Assembly: GCF_030287445.1 (NCBI RefSeq)
Contig: NZ_JASVWB010000002.1
Location: forward strand, 5,146,001-5,210,000
Direction of reading: 5' to 3'
DNA from: Streptomyces sp. ALI-76-A
GTDB taxonomy: Bacteria; Actinomycetota; Actinomycetes; Streptomycetales; Streptomycetaceae
DNA length: 64,000 nucleotides
Shown: positions 43,869 to 56,249 of the stretch, piece after piece
Layout: every line of letters starts with the position of its first letter
How positions within the stretch are numbered: position 1 is the stretch's first letter
The notes under the pieces: model-generated
The model's database searches: none
What the model was told of the DNA's origin: nothing
Seen by the model: the letters and a program-made list of their open reading frames with translations, nothing else
Translations under genes and position numbers: made by a program

Positions 43869-45863
43869 GTGGAGAACCTGATCGCGCTGCTCATCGCGGC
43901 GCCTCTGCTCGGAGCGGTGGTCCTGCTGTGCGGCGGCCGCAGACTGGACGCCGTCGGTCACTGGATCGGCACGGCCCTGGCCGCCGCGTCGTTCGTGTTC
44001 GGCGTGGTCCTCTTCGCCGACCTGCTCGGCAAGGACACCGAACACCGCACGCTCACCCAGCACCTGTTCAGCTGGGTCCCGGTCGAGGGCTTCCAGGCGG
44101 ACGTCGCCTTCCAGCTCGACCAGCTGTCGATGACGTTCGTGCTGCTGATCACCGGCGTCGGCTCCCTGATCCACCTGTACTCGATCGGGTACATGGAGCA
44201 CGACGAGCGGCGCCGCCGCTTCTTCGGCTACCTGAACCTGTTCCTCGCGGCGATGCTGCTTCTCGTCCTCGCCGACAACTACCTCCTGCTGTACGTCGGC
44301 TGGGAGGGCGTCGGCCTGGCGTCCTACCTGCTCATCGGCTTCTGGCAGCACAAGCCCAGCGCGGCCACCGCGGCGAAGAAGGCCTTCCTGGTCAACCGCG
44401 TCGGCGACGTGGGCCTGTCGATCGCGATCATGCTGATGTTCACGACCTTCGGGACCTTCGCCTTCGGCCCGCTGCTCGGCACCCACGAGGAGCCGGGGCC
44501 CGTCGCTGACGCCAGCGAGGCCACGCTCACCGGCATCGCCCTGATGCTGCTGCTCGCCGCCTGCGGCAAGTCCGCCCAGGTGCCGCTGCAGTCCTGGCTC
44601 GGGGACGCGATGGAGGGCCCGACCCCGGTCTCGGCCCTCATCCACGCCGCGACGATGGTGACCGCGGGCGTGTACCTGATCGTCCGCTCCGGGGCCGTCT
44701 TCAACGCCGCGCCCGACGCCCAGCTGGTGGTCACCATCGTCGGTGCCGTCACGCTCCTGTTCGGTGCGATCGTCGGTTGCGCGAAGGACGACATCAAGAA
44801 GGCGCTGGCCGGCTCGACCATGTCGCAGATCGGCTACATGATCCTCGCCGCGGGCCTCGGCCCCATCGGCTACGTCTTCGCGATCATGCACCTGGTGACG
44901 CACGGCTTCTTCAAGGCCGGGCTGTTCCTCGGGGCCGGTTCGGTCATGCACGGCATGAACGACGAGGTCGACATGCGGAAGTACGGCGGCCTCAGGAAGT
45001 ACATGCCGGTCACCTTCGTGACCTTCGGTCTCGGCTACCTCGCCATCATCGGCTTCCCCGGTCTGTCCGGCTTCTTCTCCAAGGACAAGATCATCGAGGC
45101 GGCCTTCGCCAAGGGCGGCACCGAGGGCTGGATCCTCGGCGGCGCGGCCCTGCTGGGCGCGGCCATCACGGCCTACTACATGACGCGCGTGATGCTGATG
45201 ACGTTCTTCGGTGAGGAGCGGTGGCGCAACCGGCCGACCCGCTCTCCCGAGGCACCGAGCGCGGAGCCGGCCGCCGCCGAGCACCACGGCGAGGCCGTTT
45301 CCGGTCATGCCGCCGCCGCGACGAGCGAGCCGCACCCGCACGAGTCGCCCAAGTCCATGACGATCCCGATGATCGTGCTGGCCGTCGGGTCGGTCTTCGG
45401 CGGTGCGTTCTTCAGCATCGGCGACCGCTTCCTGCACTGGCTGGAGCCCGTCACCGGGCACGACCACGGGCACCCCCCGGTCAGCGCGCTGACGGTCACC
45501 CTCGCCACGATGGTCGTACTCGTCGTCGGTGTCGCCCTCGCCTACGTCCAGTACGGGCGCCGTCCGGTCCCGGTCGTCGCCCCGCGCGGGTCGCTGCTCA
45601 CCCGGGCCGCCCGGCGCGACCTGCTCCAGGACGACTTCAACCACGTGGTCCTGGTCCGCGGCGGAGAGCACCTCACCCGCTCCCTGGTGTACGTCGACCA
45701 CACCCTGGTCGACGGCGTCGTCAACGGCACGGCGGCCTCGGTCGGCGGCCTCTCCGGACGGATGCGCAAGCTGCAGAACGGCTACGCGCGGTCGTACGCG
45801 GTCTCGATGTTCGGCGGTGCGGCGGTCCTCGTCGCCGCGACCCTGCTGATGAGGGCGGTCTGA
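43869..45863 (+). CDS. nuoL: NADH-quinone oxidoreductase subunit L
   Basis: This encodes 664 residues, an antiporter-like proton-pumping subunit with about 16 membrane helices. The antiporter core has [44 protein letters not shown] and [19 protein letters not shown]. The C-terminal part includes the lateral-helix region. A His/Glu-rich cytoplasmic insertion ([23 protein letters not shown]) near residues 465-495 is specific to this group. It starts 14 bases after nuoK. Confidence 0.97.
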   Translation: MENLIALLIAAPLLGAVVLLCGGRRLDAVGHWIGTALAAASFVFGVVLFADLLGKDTEHRTLTQHLFSWVPVEGFQADVAFQLDQLSMTFVLLITGVGSLIHLYSIGYMEHDERRRRFFGYLNLFLAAMLLLVLADNYLLLYVGWEGVGLASYLLIGFWQHKPSAATAAKKAFLVNRVGDVGLSIAIMLMFTTFGTFAFGPLLGTHEEPGPVADASEATLTGIALMLLLAACGKSAQVPLQSWLGDAMEGPTPVSALIHAATMVTAGVYLIVRSGAVFNAAPDAQLVVTIVGAVTLLFGAIVGCAKDDIKKALAGSTMSQIGYMILAAGLGPIGYVFAIMHLVTHGFFKAGLFLGAGSVMHGMNDEVDMRKYGGLRKYMPVTFVTFGLGYLAIIGFPGLSGFFSKDKIIEAAFAKGGTEGWILGGAALLGAAITAYYMTRVMLMTFFGEERWRNRPTRSPEAPSAEPAAAEHHGEAVSGHAAAATSEPHPHESPKSMTIPMIVLAVGSVFGGAFFSIGDRFLHWLEPVTGHDHGHPPVSALTVTLATMVVLVVGVALAYVQYGRRPVPVVAPRGSLLTRAARRDLLQDDFNHVVLVRGGEHLTRSLVYVDHTLVDGVVNGTAASVGGLSGRMRKLQNGYARSYAVSMFGGAAVLVAATLLMRAV

Positions 45864-45868
45864 TACCG

Positions 45869-47440
45869 ATGTCCTTTCCCCTGCTGACAGCGACGGCGGT
45901 GCTCCCGGCCCTCGGGGCCATCGCCACGGCCGCCGTGCCGGCCGCGCGGCGCACCGCCGCCAAATGGCTGGCCCTGCTCGTCTCGCTCGCCACGCTCGTC
46001 CTCGCGCTCGTCGTCCTGGTCCGTTTCGACCCGGACGGCGACCGCTACCAGCTCACCGAATCGCACGCCTGGATCGCCGACTTCGGGGTCCGGTACGAGC
46101 TGGGTGTGGACGGCATCGGGGTGGCGCTCGTCGCGCTGACGGCCCTGCTGATGCCGTTCATCATCCTCGCGGGCTGGCACGACGCCGACCCGCTGGAGAC
46201 GGGCAACAAGCGCTGGCGGCCCACTCAGGGCTTCTTCGCGCTGATCCTCGCCGTCGAGGCGATGGTGATCATCTCCTTCGAGGCCACCGACGTCTTCCTC
46301 TTCTACATCTTCTTCGAAGCCATGCTGATCCCGATGTACTTCCTCATCGGCGGCTTCGGGGACCGGGCCCACCAGCACGGCGAGGAGGCGGCCTCCACCC
46401 AGCGGTCGTACGCGGCGGTGAAGTTCCTGCTCTACAACCTGGCCGGCGGACTGATCATGCTGGCCGCGGTGATCGGGCTCTACGTGGTCGCCGGGAACTT
46501 CTCGCTCCAGGAGATCGCCGAGGCCCGTGCCAACGGCTCGCTCGACATGGCGACCAACACCGAACGCTGGCTGTTCCTCGGCTTCTTCCTCGCCTTCGCG
46601 GTGAAGGCGCCCCTGTGGCCGCTGCACACCTGGCTGCCCAACGCGATGGGGGAGGCCACCGCCCCGGTCGCCGTCCTCATCACCGCGGTCGTCGACAAGG
46701 TCGGCACCTTCGCGATGCTCCGCTTCTGCCTCCAGCTGTTCCCGGAGGCGTCGAAGTGGGCGACGCCCGTCATCCTCGTGCTGGCCCTGATCAGCATCAT
46801 CTACGGGGCGCTGCTCGCCGTCGGCCAGCGGGACATCAAGCGGCTGGTCGCGTACGCGTCGATCTCGCACTTCGGCTTCATCATCATGGGCATCTTCGCG
46901 ATGACCAGCCAGGGCCAGTCCGGCGCGACGCTCTACATGGTCAACCACGGGATCTCCACGGCCGCGCTGATGCTGGTGGCCGGCTTCCTGATCTCGCGTC
47001 GCGGCTCGCGGCTCATCGCCGACTACGGAGGAGTGCAGAAGGTCGCCCCGGTGCTCGCCGGCACCTTCCTGATCGGCGGCCTGGCGACCCTGTCGCTGCC
47101 CGGGCTCGCGCCCTTCGTGAGCGAGTTCCTGGTCCTGGTCGGCACGTTCGCGCGCTACCCGGTGATCGGGATCATCGCCACCTTCGGCATCGTGCTCGCC
47201 GCGCTGTACACCCTCGTCCTCTACCAGAGGACGATGACGGGCCCGGTGAAACCCGAGGTCGCCACGATGCCGGATCTCAGGGTGCGGGAACTGGTGGTCG
47301 TCGTCCCGCTGGTCGTCCTGCTGATCTTCCTGGGCGTCTACCCGAAGCCCGTCACCGACATCATCGATCCGGCGGTCAAGCAGACCATGTCCGACGTCCA
47401 TGAGAAGGACCCCCAGCCCGAGGTGGAGGCGGCCAAGTGA
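45869..47440 (+). CDS. nuoM: NADH-quinone oxidoreductase subunit M
   Basis: This encodes 523 residues, an antiporter-like membrane subunit with about 14 helices. Conserved segments are YIFFEAMLIPMYFLIGGFG, WPLHTWLPNAMGEATAPVAVLI and QRDIKRLVAYASISHFGFIIMGIF. The ATG is four bases after the nuoL stop. The C-terminus is a short charged tail. Confidence 0.97.
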   Translation: MSFPLLTATAVLPALGAIATAAVPAARRTAAKWLALLVSLATLVLALVVLVRFDPDGDRYQLTESHAWIADFGVRYELGVDGIGVALVALTALLMPFIILAGWHDADPLETGNKRWRPTQGFFALILAVEAMVIISFEATDVFLFYIFFEAMLIPMYFLIGGFGDRAHQHGEEAASTQRSYAAVKFLLYNLAGGLIMLAAVIGLYVVAGNFSLQEIAEARANGSLDMATNTERWLFLGFFLAFAVKAPLWPLHTWLPNAMGEATAPVAVLITAVVDKVGTFAMLRFCLQLFPEASKWATPVILVLALISIIYGALLAVGQRDIKRLVAYASISHFGFIIMGIFAMTSQGQSGATLYMVNHGISTAALMLVAGFLISRRGSRLIADYGGVQKVAPVLAGTFLIGGLATLSLPGLAPFVSEFLVLVGTFARYPVIGIIATFGIVLAALYTLVLYQRTMTGPVKPEVATMPDLRVRELVVVVPLVVLLIFLGVYPKPVTDIIDPAVKQTMSDVHEKDPQPEVEAAK

Positions 47441-49086
47441 GCGCAACAGCCGTCCACAGCCTGTGGACAACCGCGGCCGACCCGATCTCGAAGATCGACG
47501 CGCCGAAGATCGAGTACGGACAGTTGTCGCCCACCCTGATCGTCGTCGGCGCGGCGATCATCGGGGTGCTGGTCGAGGCGTTCGTCCCGCGCAAGTCCCG
47601 CTACTACGTGCAGCTCTTCGTGTCCGTGGTCGCGCTGACCGCCGGCTTCGCGGCGGTCGTCGCACTCGCCGCCGACGGGTACGCCACGACCAAGGCGGGC
47701 ATCGCGGCGATGGGCGCGATCGCCGTCGACGGACCGGCCCTGTTCCTGCAGGGCACCATCCTGCTGGCCTCCCTGGTCGGCCTGTTCACCTTCGCCGAAC
47801 GGCGGCTCGATCCGGAGGCGCACGGCAACCGGGTGGACTCCTTCGCCGCGCAGGCCGCCTCCGTGCCGGGCAGCGACAGCGAGAAGGCCGCGGTGCGGGC
47901 CGGGTTCACCACCACCGAGGTGTTCCCGCTGCTGCTGTTCGCCGTCGCCGGCATGCTGATCTTCCCGGCGGCCAACGACCTGTTGACACTGTTCGTCGCG
48001 CTGGAGGTCTTCTCCCTCCCGCTCTACCTGCTGTGCGCCCTGGCCCGCCGCAAGCGGCTGATGTCGCAGGAGGCCGCGGTCAAGTACTTCCTGCTCGGCG
48101 CGTTCGCGTCGGCGTTCACGCTGTTCGGCATCGCCCTGCTCTACGGCTACTCCGGCTCGATGTCGTACGCCACGATCGCGCAGGTCGTCGACGGCACCGT
48201 CACGACCGTCGACCCGGCGCTCGCGGCCACCATGGGCAACGACGCGCTGCTGCTCATCGGCGCCGCGATGATCATCATGGGTCTGCTCTTCAAGGTCGGC
48301 GCGGTGCCGTTCCACATGTGGACGCCCGACGTCTACCAGGGCGCGCCGACCCCGGTGACCGGCTTCATGGCGGCGGCGACGAAGGTGGCCGCCTTCGGGG
48401 CGCTGCTGAGGATCCTGTACGTCGTGCTGCCGGGCCTGCGCTGGGACTGGCGGCCGGTCATGTGGGGCGTCGCGGTGGTCACCATGCTGGGCGGCGCGAT
48501 CGTCGCGATCACGCAGACCGACATCAAACGGCTGCTGGCGTACTCGTCGATCGCGCACGCGGGCTTCATCCTCGCGGGTGTCATCGCGACCACGCCGGAC
48601 GGCGTCTCGTCCGTCCTCTTCTACCTGGCCGCGTACTCGTTCGTGACGATCGGCGCGTTCGCGGTGGTCACGCTGGTGCGGGACGCGGGCGGCGAGGCGA
48701 CACACCTGTCCAAGTGGGCCGGGCTGGGCCGGCGTTCGCCGCTGGTGGCGGCCGTGTTCGCGGTGTTCCTGCTGGCCTTCGCGGGGATCCCGCTGACCTC
48801 CGGGTTCGCCGGCAAGTTCGCCGTGTTCAAGGCGGCGGCGGAGGGCGGCGCGGCCCCCCTGGTCGTGGTCGGTGTGATCTCGTCCGCGATCGCCGCCTTC
48901 TTCTACATCCGCGTCATCGTGCTGATGTTCTTCAGCGAGCCGCGGCCCGAGGGGCCGACCGTGGCGGTGCCGTCACCACTGACGACGACGGCGATCGGGG
49001 TCGGCGTGGCCGTCACGCTGGTGCTCGGCGTCGCGCCGCAGTACTTCCTGGACCTGGCGAACCAGGCGGGAGTGTTCGTGCGCTGA
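47437..49086 (+). CDS. nuoN: NADH-quinone oxidoreductase subunit N
   Basis: This encodes 549 residues, the third antiporter-like subunit. It has [54 protein letters not shown] and [24 protein letters not shown]. The N-terminal helix set is preceded by about 20 soluble residues. The GTG start overlaps nuoM by four bases, and a terminator follows 24 bases after the stop, closing the operon. Confidence 0.97.
   Translation: MSATAVHSLWTTAADPISKIDAPKIEYGQLSPTLIVVGAAIIGVLVEAFVPRKSRYYVQLFVSVVALTAGFAAVVALAADGYATTKAGIAAMGAIAVDGPALFLQGTILLASLVGLFTFAERRLDPEAHGNRVDSFAAQAASVPGSDSEKAAVRAGFTTTEVFPLLLFAVAGMLIFPAANDLLTLFVALEVFSLPLYLLCALARRKRLMSQEAAVKYFLLGAFASAFTLFGIALLYGYSGSMSYATIAQVVDGTVTTVDPALAATMGNDALLLIGAAMIIMGLLFKVGAVPFHMWTPDVYQGAPTPVTGFMAAATKVAAFGALLRILYVVLPGLRWDWRPVMWGVAVVTMLGGAIVAITQTDIKRLLAYSSIAHAGFILAGVIATTPDGVSSVLFYLAAYSFVTIGAFAVVTLVRDAGGEATHLSKWAGLGRRSPLVAAVFAVFLLAFAGIPLTSGFAGKFAVFKAAAEGGAAPLVVVGVISSAIAAFFYIRVIVLMFFSEPRPEGPTVAVPSPLTTTAIGVGVAVTLVLGVAPQYFLDLANQAGVFVR
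47452..47470. other. Inverted pair of DnaA-box-like sequences inside nuoN
   Basis: GTCCACA (47452-47458) and TGTGGAC (47462-47468) form a perfect inverted repeat, and TGTGGACAA (47462-47470) is the reverse complement of the Streptomyces DnaA-box consensus TTGTCCACA. The repeat encodes residues 5-12 of NuoN, so coding constraint or chance is possible. Confidence 0.4.
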
Positions 49087-49110
49087 GACCAGCTCGTCGG
49101 CAGGCGTGAA

Positions 49111-49140
49111 AGCCCGGCTCCCCTTCGCGGGGGCCGGGCT
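49111..49140 (+). terminator. Terminator of the nuo operon
   Basis: AGCCCGGC (49111-49118) and GCCGGGCT (49133-49140) form a perfect outer stem with CCCC/GGGG pairing inside and a TTCG-containing loop. It starts 24 bases after the nuoN stop. Confidence 0.85.
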
Positions 49141-49537
49141 GCTGCGTGCGGGGGCGGTACCAGGGATGTGCCATGCGGTGGCGGATTACTCGCCGCTTCC
49201 GCGGTGCGGCTGGACACCGGTGAGTGCGCGGCGCCGGCACCCCCCCGCCCGCCACGCCGCCGGCCCAGGTCCACCCGGACTGGGCGGCCACCTTCATCCG
49301 CTCGCGGAAGATGTCCACGCCGCTGTAGGCGCCGGTGGTCGGCTCCAGCTCGGAGGCATGGCGTTCAGAGTGTCGGGCGGAAACGGACAGGTCTTCCACG
49401 AACGTGTGAACGAGTTTCGCGTCCTTGACGCGAGTTGTGCCGGGCGGCCTGTGGATAACTCCGGGACTGTCGGTGCGGACCCCTATCGTGGAGGCAGTGG
49501 TCGAGGGACGACGCACGGGGGACGAGCGAGGTACGGG
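49141..49537. other. About 400-base gap between the nuo terminator and recQ
   Basis: No gene is convincing on either strand. It contains a C7 run (49239-49247 region), a TGTGGATAA (49450-49458) that matches a DnaA box in reverse, and a probable recQ -10 box TATCGT (49484-49489). On the minus strand a stretch reading [29 protein letters not shown] is protein-like but has no start or clear end. Confidence 0.45.
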
Positions 49538-51601
<2,064 letters not shown>

Positions 51602-51781
51602 GGGCGGCGGTGCCGTCCTTCACGTCGGCACGGGCGCCGGCGCGGGTACCGGCACCGCCACGGGTACCGGCAACGGCAAGGCACCGCCACGAGTACCGGG
51701 CACCGGCGCCGGCATCGGCCATCGCACCGGCGCCGGTACCGACCCGCCCGTCCGCACCGGTCCCGGTACCCCGCCGCCCCG

Positions 51782-52700
51782 TCACAGTGCCCGGGTCGCG
51801 TACGCCCTGACGTCGGCGTCCGGGTCAGTCGTGGCCGTGGAGAGGGCCGTGCGGGCGTCCTCGGCGGTGGTGTGGCGGGTCAGGGCCAGGACGGCGGCCT
51901 TGCGGACGTCGGCGTTCGGGTCGGCCAGGGCCTTGGCGAGTGCGGGGACGGCCATGTCCGGGCCGGCGGCGCCCAGCGCGGTCGCGGCGCCGGCACGGAC
52001 CTGCCAGGCGGGGTCGCCCTGGGCGGTCACGGCCCGGTCGGCCAGCGGGACCGGGCAGCCCACGGCGGCCAGCGCCTCGTAGGCGGCCCCGCGGACCAGG
52101 GCATCGGGGTCGTCGAGGAGGACGGTGAGCGCGGACAGGACGGTGTCGGCGTCGGACCCCGCCGATGCCCGGCCGCCGGCACTCAGGGTGGCCAGGGACT
52201 TGGCGAGGGCGACGCGGACCTCGCGGGAGGGCTCGGTGGTGGCCGCGTGGGACAGGACGGTGACCGCGTCCACCGAGACGAGGGCGCGGACCGCCTCGAT
52301 GCGGACGGCCGTGTCGGAGTCGGTGAGAGCGGGGGTGAACAGGGCGGCGTCGCCGAGCCGCAGGGCGCGCAGGACGTCCAGCGCGGTGGCCCGGACGACT
52401 GGGTCGGCGCCGGACAGGGCAGCGGCGAGACGGTCCCGTAGCGCGGCTTCCGGCGGAAGCGTCTCGACGAGTTCGCGCAGGGAGGCCGCCGCGGCGGCGC
52501 GGACACCCGGGTCCGGGTCGGCCAGCGCCGTGGCGAGCGCCGGGCCGGTGCCGGGCGGCACCGTCTCGGTCAGGACGGTGACGGCGGTACGGCGGACGGA
52601 GGGTTCGGGATCGGTCAGGTAGGGGGCGAGGGCCGAGTGGTCGGGTTCCTCCTCCGCGAGGGACAGGAGGGCCAGCAGGCGGGGCGAGGCCGGCAGGTCT
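51782..52700 (-). pseudogene. 5-prime-truncated HEAT-repeat protein gene
   Basis: The frame ending at 51782 encodes successive HEAT-like helical repeats of about 31 residues (such as ADPNADVRKAAVLALTRHTT and LDDPDALVRGAAYEALAAVG). The coding pattern continues upstream of the first GTG (52561) through LTDPEPSVRRTAVTVLTET and PRLLALLSLAEEEPDHSALAPY to about 52700. I found no ATG, GTG or TTG there before the frame runs into the lysR end. Either the gene lost its 5-prime part when the neighbouring lysR/MFS DNA was joined, or a shorter protein of 259 residues starts at GTG 52561 without a ribosome-binding site. HEAT proteins are protein-binding scaffolds. Confidence 0.6.
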
Positions 52701-52745
52701 GGTCGCCGTCCCGGTTGTGGCTGGGTGGCACGGCTGCCGCGGGTG

Positions 52746-53714
52746 TCAGCGGTGGGTGGGTTCGGTGTGTGGGTCGGTGGGGCCTGGTGTTGGTGCCCAG
52801 GTGGGGCGCCAGACCGGTTCGGGAGGCGGTGTCAGGCCGGCGAAGTGGTGGATGACGGACCGGAGCCCTGGGTGTGGATCGGCTCGGCGGAGGAGGAGCG
52901 AGAGCGGATACGCGAGCGTCGGGTTCACGATCGGGATGCGGCGCAGGTCGTGGTGGGTCGGCCAGATGTACCGGTCGCGGGAGCCCACGAGGGTGGCCAC
53001 GTCCGCGGAGTCCGCGAGCACGTCGAGGAGCACCTCGTTGCCGAAGTTCGGTCCCGCCGCGTCCACGCGCAGGCCGAAGTCGGTGGCGAGCTGATCGTAG
53101 AAGTCCGCCCATTCGCTGCGGGGCGCGATGCCCGGGACCCAGATGCGGTGCCGGCGCAACCGCGACGGGGTGAGCGTGCGCGCGGAGGCGAGCGGGTGCC
53201 TCGGGCCGACGAGGAGCTCCAGCGGGGAGTCGAACGCGTGGATCATCCGCACGTCGCGCGGCAGTGCGGCCGGTTCGGTGACCGAGCGGAACGAGGCGTC
53301 GACGTCGCCCGCCTGGACGGCGCCGACCGCCAGACGCGGGTCGTCGACCTTGAGGGTCACCACGTCGAGGTCCGTTTCGGGATGCGACCGCCAGTACTCG
53401 TGCAGGACGACGGCCTGCGCGGACCGCAGACCGAGCACGTCGATACGCAGGGCCCGCGAGCCCGGTCGGATCGCGGCGACGGCGCGATCGACGCCCGTGA
53501 CGATGGCGCGGGCGTGCGGGAGGAAGGCCTGGCCGTCGAGTGTCGGCTCGACCCCTCGGGCGGTGCGGGTGAACAGCCGCACGCCGAGTTCCCGCTCCAG
53601 GGCCGCGATCCGCTTCGACACGGCCTGCTGTGTGACGCCGAGCTCGTCGGCCGCGTGCCGCAGCTGTCCGAGCTCGGCCGCACGGACGAAGGACCGCACC
53701 GCCTCGGTATCCAC
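52746..53714 (-). CDS. LysR-family transcriptional regulator
   Basis: This encodes 322 residues. The N-terminal winged HTH is VRSFVRAAELGQLRHAADELGVTQQAVSKRIAALERELGVRLFTRTARGVEPT (residues 6-58); the substrate-binding domain follows, and the last 30 residues are Pro-rich. The GTG start follows TAGGCT at six-base spacing on the minus strand, which predicts a leaderless mRNA. It is divergent from an MFS exporter, the usual layout for a regulator of that exporter. Confidence 0.9.
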   Translation of the reverse strand: MDTEAVRSFVRAAELGQLRHAADELGVTQQAVSKRIAALERELGVRLFTRTARGVEPTLDGQAFLPHARAIVTGVDRAVAAIRPGSRALRIDVLGLRSAQAVVLHEYWRSHPETDLDVVTLKVDDPRLAVGAVQAGDVDASFRSVTEPAALPRDVRMIHAFDSPLELLVGPRHPLASARTLTPSRLRRHRIWVPGIAPRSEWADFYDQLATDFGLRVDAAGPNFGNEVLLDVLADSADVATLVGSRDRYIWPTHHDLRRIPIVNPTLAYPLSLLLRRADPHPGLRSVIHHFAGLTPPPEPVWRPTWAPTPGPTDPHTEPTHR

Positions 53715-53726
53715 CGCTCCAGCCTA
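53715..53726 (-). promoter_or_regulatory. Predicted -10 box of a leaderless lysR promoter
   Basis: On the minus strand TAGGCT is followed by GGAGCG and the GTG start. The inserted GGAG is too close to the GTG to serve as a ribosome-binding site. Confidence 0.5.
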
Positions 53727-53837
53727 GGCGGGCCCAACCGATGGTTGTGGCTCGCCCGGGAGCCGGTTGTTTGATCCGCCACCGGTGCGGCGGGTGTGAT
53801 GCGGAGACCCGGACATCGGTTGTCACGAGGGGGGCAC

Positions 53838-55082
53838 ATGCGCGTGCGGTTGGGGCGCGATTTCGGCCGGCTGTGGTCGGCCTACGCCGTCAGTACGTAC
53901 GGCACGTGGATCGCGTTCGGCGCGTTCCCGCTGATCGCGGTCCGGGTGCTGCACGCGTCGGCCTTCGCCGTGGCGCTCCTGGAGGCGGCCGGGCTCGCCG
54001 TCGCGGCGGTCGTCGCGTTCTCGCTCGGGCCGTGGGTCGAGCACCGGGCCAAGCGTCCGGTGATGATCGCGACGGACCTGGTCCGGTTCGCCGCGATGGC
54101 GAGTGTCCCGGTCGCGTACGTCCTCGGCGTGCTCTCCTACGGCCAGCTGCTGGTCGTCTCGGTGGTCTCCGGGACCGCGGGCACCGCCTTCACCGCCGCG
54201 TCCGGCGCGTATCTGAGGCATCTCGTGCGGGGTGATCAACTGCTCGTGGCGCACGGGAGGTTCGAGGGCACGAGCTGGGTGGCGACGGCGGCGGGCCCGC
54301 CCCTCGGTGGTGCGCTCGTGGGGCTGGTCGGCCCGGTGGTGACCGTCATGGCCGACGCGCTCAGCTACCTGCTGTCCGCGCTCGGGCTCCTCCGCGTCCG
54401 CGGCGGCGACATCGCGGTACCGCGCGACCGGACCACCAGACCGCGCGGAGCCGACCTCCTCGGCGGCTGGCGGTTCATCCTGCGCGACCGCGTACTGAGG
54501 CGTCTGTTCCTCAACTCGATCCTGGTCGGCGGCCTCATCATGGCCACCGCCCCGCTCCTGTCCGTCCTCCTGCTGGGGCAGTACCACTTCCCGGCCTGGC
54601 AGTACGGTCTCGCCTTCGGCGTCCCGGCACTCGGCGGCTTCGTCGGAGCGCGCCTCTCCGCGCGCCTCGTGACCCGCTACGGCCGGTACCGGGTCATGAC
54701 GGCCTCCGGTTGGCTGCGCTCACTCTTCCCGCTCGGTCTCGCGTTCGTCGGCCCCGGCGTCCCCGGGCTTCTCACCGTGATCGTCGTCGAGAGCCTGCTG
54801 ATCACCTGTATGGGCGTCTTCAACCCGGTCCACGCGACGGAACGCCTGCGACGGACGCCCGCGGATCACACGGCCCGGGTCCTCAGTACCTGGAGCGCGG
54901 CCGGCAGACTCCTCCAGGCCGCCCTGATGGTGGTCTGGGGCGTTCTCGCCACCCTCACCAGCCCGCTCGCCGCGATCACCCTGTCCGGCGTTCTCCTGCT
55001 CGCCACCCCGCTCCTGCTGCCCCGGCGGACGGATCTGTCGGCCTCCGCGCCCGCGTCGGCGATGGACGTCCGGGCGCCATGA
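53838..55082 (+). CDS. MFS transporter, EntS/MFS_3 type
   Basis: This encodes 414 residues with about 11-12 membrane helices from ATG 53838 (GAGGGGGGCAC upstream). The N-terminus FGRLWSAYAVSTYGTWIAFGAFPLIAV and the later ASGAYLRHLVRGDQLLVAHGRFEGTSWVATAAGPPLGGALVGL are typical of the EntS-like exporter group. It probably exports a small molecule or drug. It is divergent from the lysR gene over a 123-base gap; the pair looks like a movable cassette set beside a truncated gene. Confidence 0.88.
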   Translation: MRVRLGRDFGRLWSAYAVSTYGTWIAFGAFPLIAVRVLHASAFAVALLEAAGLAVAAVVAFSLGPWVEHRAKRPVMIATDLVRFAAMASVPVAYVLGVLSYGQLLVVSVVSGTAGTAFTAASGAYLRHLVRGDQLLVAHGRFEGTSWVATAAGPPLGGALVGLVGPVVTVMADALSYLLSALGLLRVRGGDIAVPRDRTTRPRGADLLGGWRFILRDRVLRRLFLNSILVGGLIMATAPLLSVLLLGQYHFPAWQYGLAFGVPALGGFVGARLSARLVTRYGRYRVMTASGWLRSLFPLGLAFVGPGVPGLLTVIVVESLLITCMGVFNPVHATERLRRTPADHTARVLSTWSAAGRLLQAALMVVWGVLATLTSPLAAITLSGVLLLATPLLLPRRTDLSASAPASAMDVRAP

Positions 55083-55132
55083 CACCCCACCGCGCCCCGC
55101 TCACCAGCGCCGGTGTGGAGGAGGGGCGCCCC

Positions 55133-56071
55133 CTACGTCAGCGCCGTCAGGCCCGGGGCGAAGGTGATCAGCAGGGGCAGGAGGGGGACCAGCGCCGCCG
55201 CGGTCGTCGTCAGGGCGCGGTGCCTGCGGCCGAGCCTGGGCCGGGGTTCCAGGAGACGGTCGACGCGTTCGCCGAGGAGGCGGTGGGTGGAGGCGCAGGA
55301 CAGGACGCCCCGGTGCTGGTTGAGCTCGATCAGCGCCAGGGCGGTGGTGAGGTGGCCGCAGCGGCGGGAGGCCGTGTCGTCGGCGGCGAGTTCGACCAGG
55401 CGGTGGGTCTGGTCGCAGAAGTGGGCGAAGAGCGGGACCCGGGGGAAGCCGGTGGCCAGCGCGGTGGAGAGGTGGAGCAGCCAGTCGTGACGGGCACGGG
55501 CGTGGCCGCGTTCGTGGGTGAGGACCGCGTCGAGCTGGTGGTCGGTGAGACGGTGCAGGGCGCCGGTCGTGACGATCAGCTGGGGCGGGCTGCCCGGCAT
55601 CCACCAGGCGTCCGGGTACTCGTCCTCGAGCACCAGGAGGGGGCCGCGCGCGGCGGACAGGCCGGCCGGCAGGTCGGGGGCGCGTTCGCGCAGGTGGGCG
55701 CGGGCCCGGACGCGGCGCCGGCGCGCCTCGGCGAGCTCCCGGGCCAGCATCGCGGTCGTCCAGGCCGCCCCGCACGCCAGCAGCAGCGTGAGGGCGACCG
55801 CCCAGGCCGGGGCCGCGGAGAGGTCGTACGCCGCCGTCACGGCGGGCGGTGCCGGGGCGAAGACCCGGTCGCGGACCGTGTGGAAGACGGCCGCAGCACC
55901 CAGCACCAGGGCGGTCAGACAGCACAGCAGGACCGTGGCGACCAGGCACTGCCACACCCACAGCCCGACCACCGGGTCCCGTTCGGGCCACCCGGCCCGG
56001 GTCAGCGCGCGGGGGACCGGCACGGCGGCCGTCACGGCGACGACGCTCAGCAGGAGCAGGCAGAAGGTCAT
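55133..56071 (-). CDS. M56-family (BlaR1/MecR1-like) membrane metallopeptidase
   Basis: This encodes 312 residues with four or so membrane helices: at residues 1-17, 35-65, 83-110 and the C-terminus. The zinc motif HExxH is present in DAVLTHERGHARARHDW, with downstream VELAADDTASRR supplying the third acidic ligand. M56 peptidases such as BlaR1 act with a BlaI-type repressor. No BlaI gene is adjacent here, and there is no sensor penicillin-binding domain. The gene is convergent with the MFS gene. Upstream (56139-56175) are three copies of GTGCGGCGG. Confidence 0.85.
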   Translation of the reverse strand: MTFCLLLLSVVAVTAAVPVPRALTRAGWPERDPVVGLWVWQCLVATVLLCCLTALVLGAAAVFHTVRDRVFAPAPPAVTAAYDLSAAPAWAVALTLLLACGAAWTTAMLARELAEARRRRVRARAHLRERAPDLPAGLSAARGPLLVLEDEYPDAWWMPGSPPQLIVTTGALHRLTDHQLDAVLTHERGHARARHDWLLHLSTALATGFPRVPLFAHFCDQTHRLVELAADDTASRRCGHLTTALALIELNQHRGVLSCASTHRLLGERVDRLLEPRPRLGRRHRALTTTAAALVPLLPLLITFAPGLTALT

Positions 56072-56249
56072 GCCACGGGCTCCGGATCCTGATCGAAGAG
56101 GGGCGGCTACGGGTCGGGCGGTGGGACGACGGGGCCCTGTGCGGCGGCTCCGTGCGGCGGCTCTGTGCGGCGGGGCGGGCGGCGGGTGTCGCGGAGCGTG
56201 CGTGCCGCCCGTCGCCAGTATGACGGCGTGAGGCGCGGGAGTCAGGCCG

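Noticed and set aside
49162..49380. Minus-strand protein-like stretch between nuoN and recQ
   Set aside because: There is no start codon or end consistent with a gene, it runs through a C7 tract, and its continuation crosses the nuo terminator.
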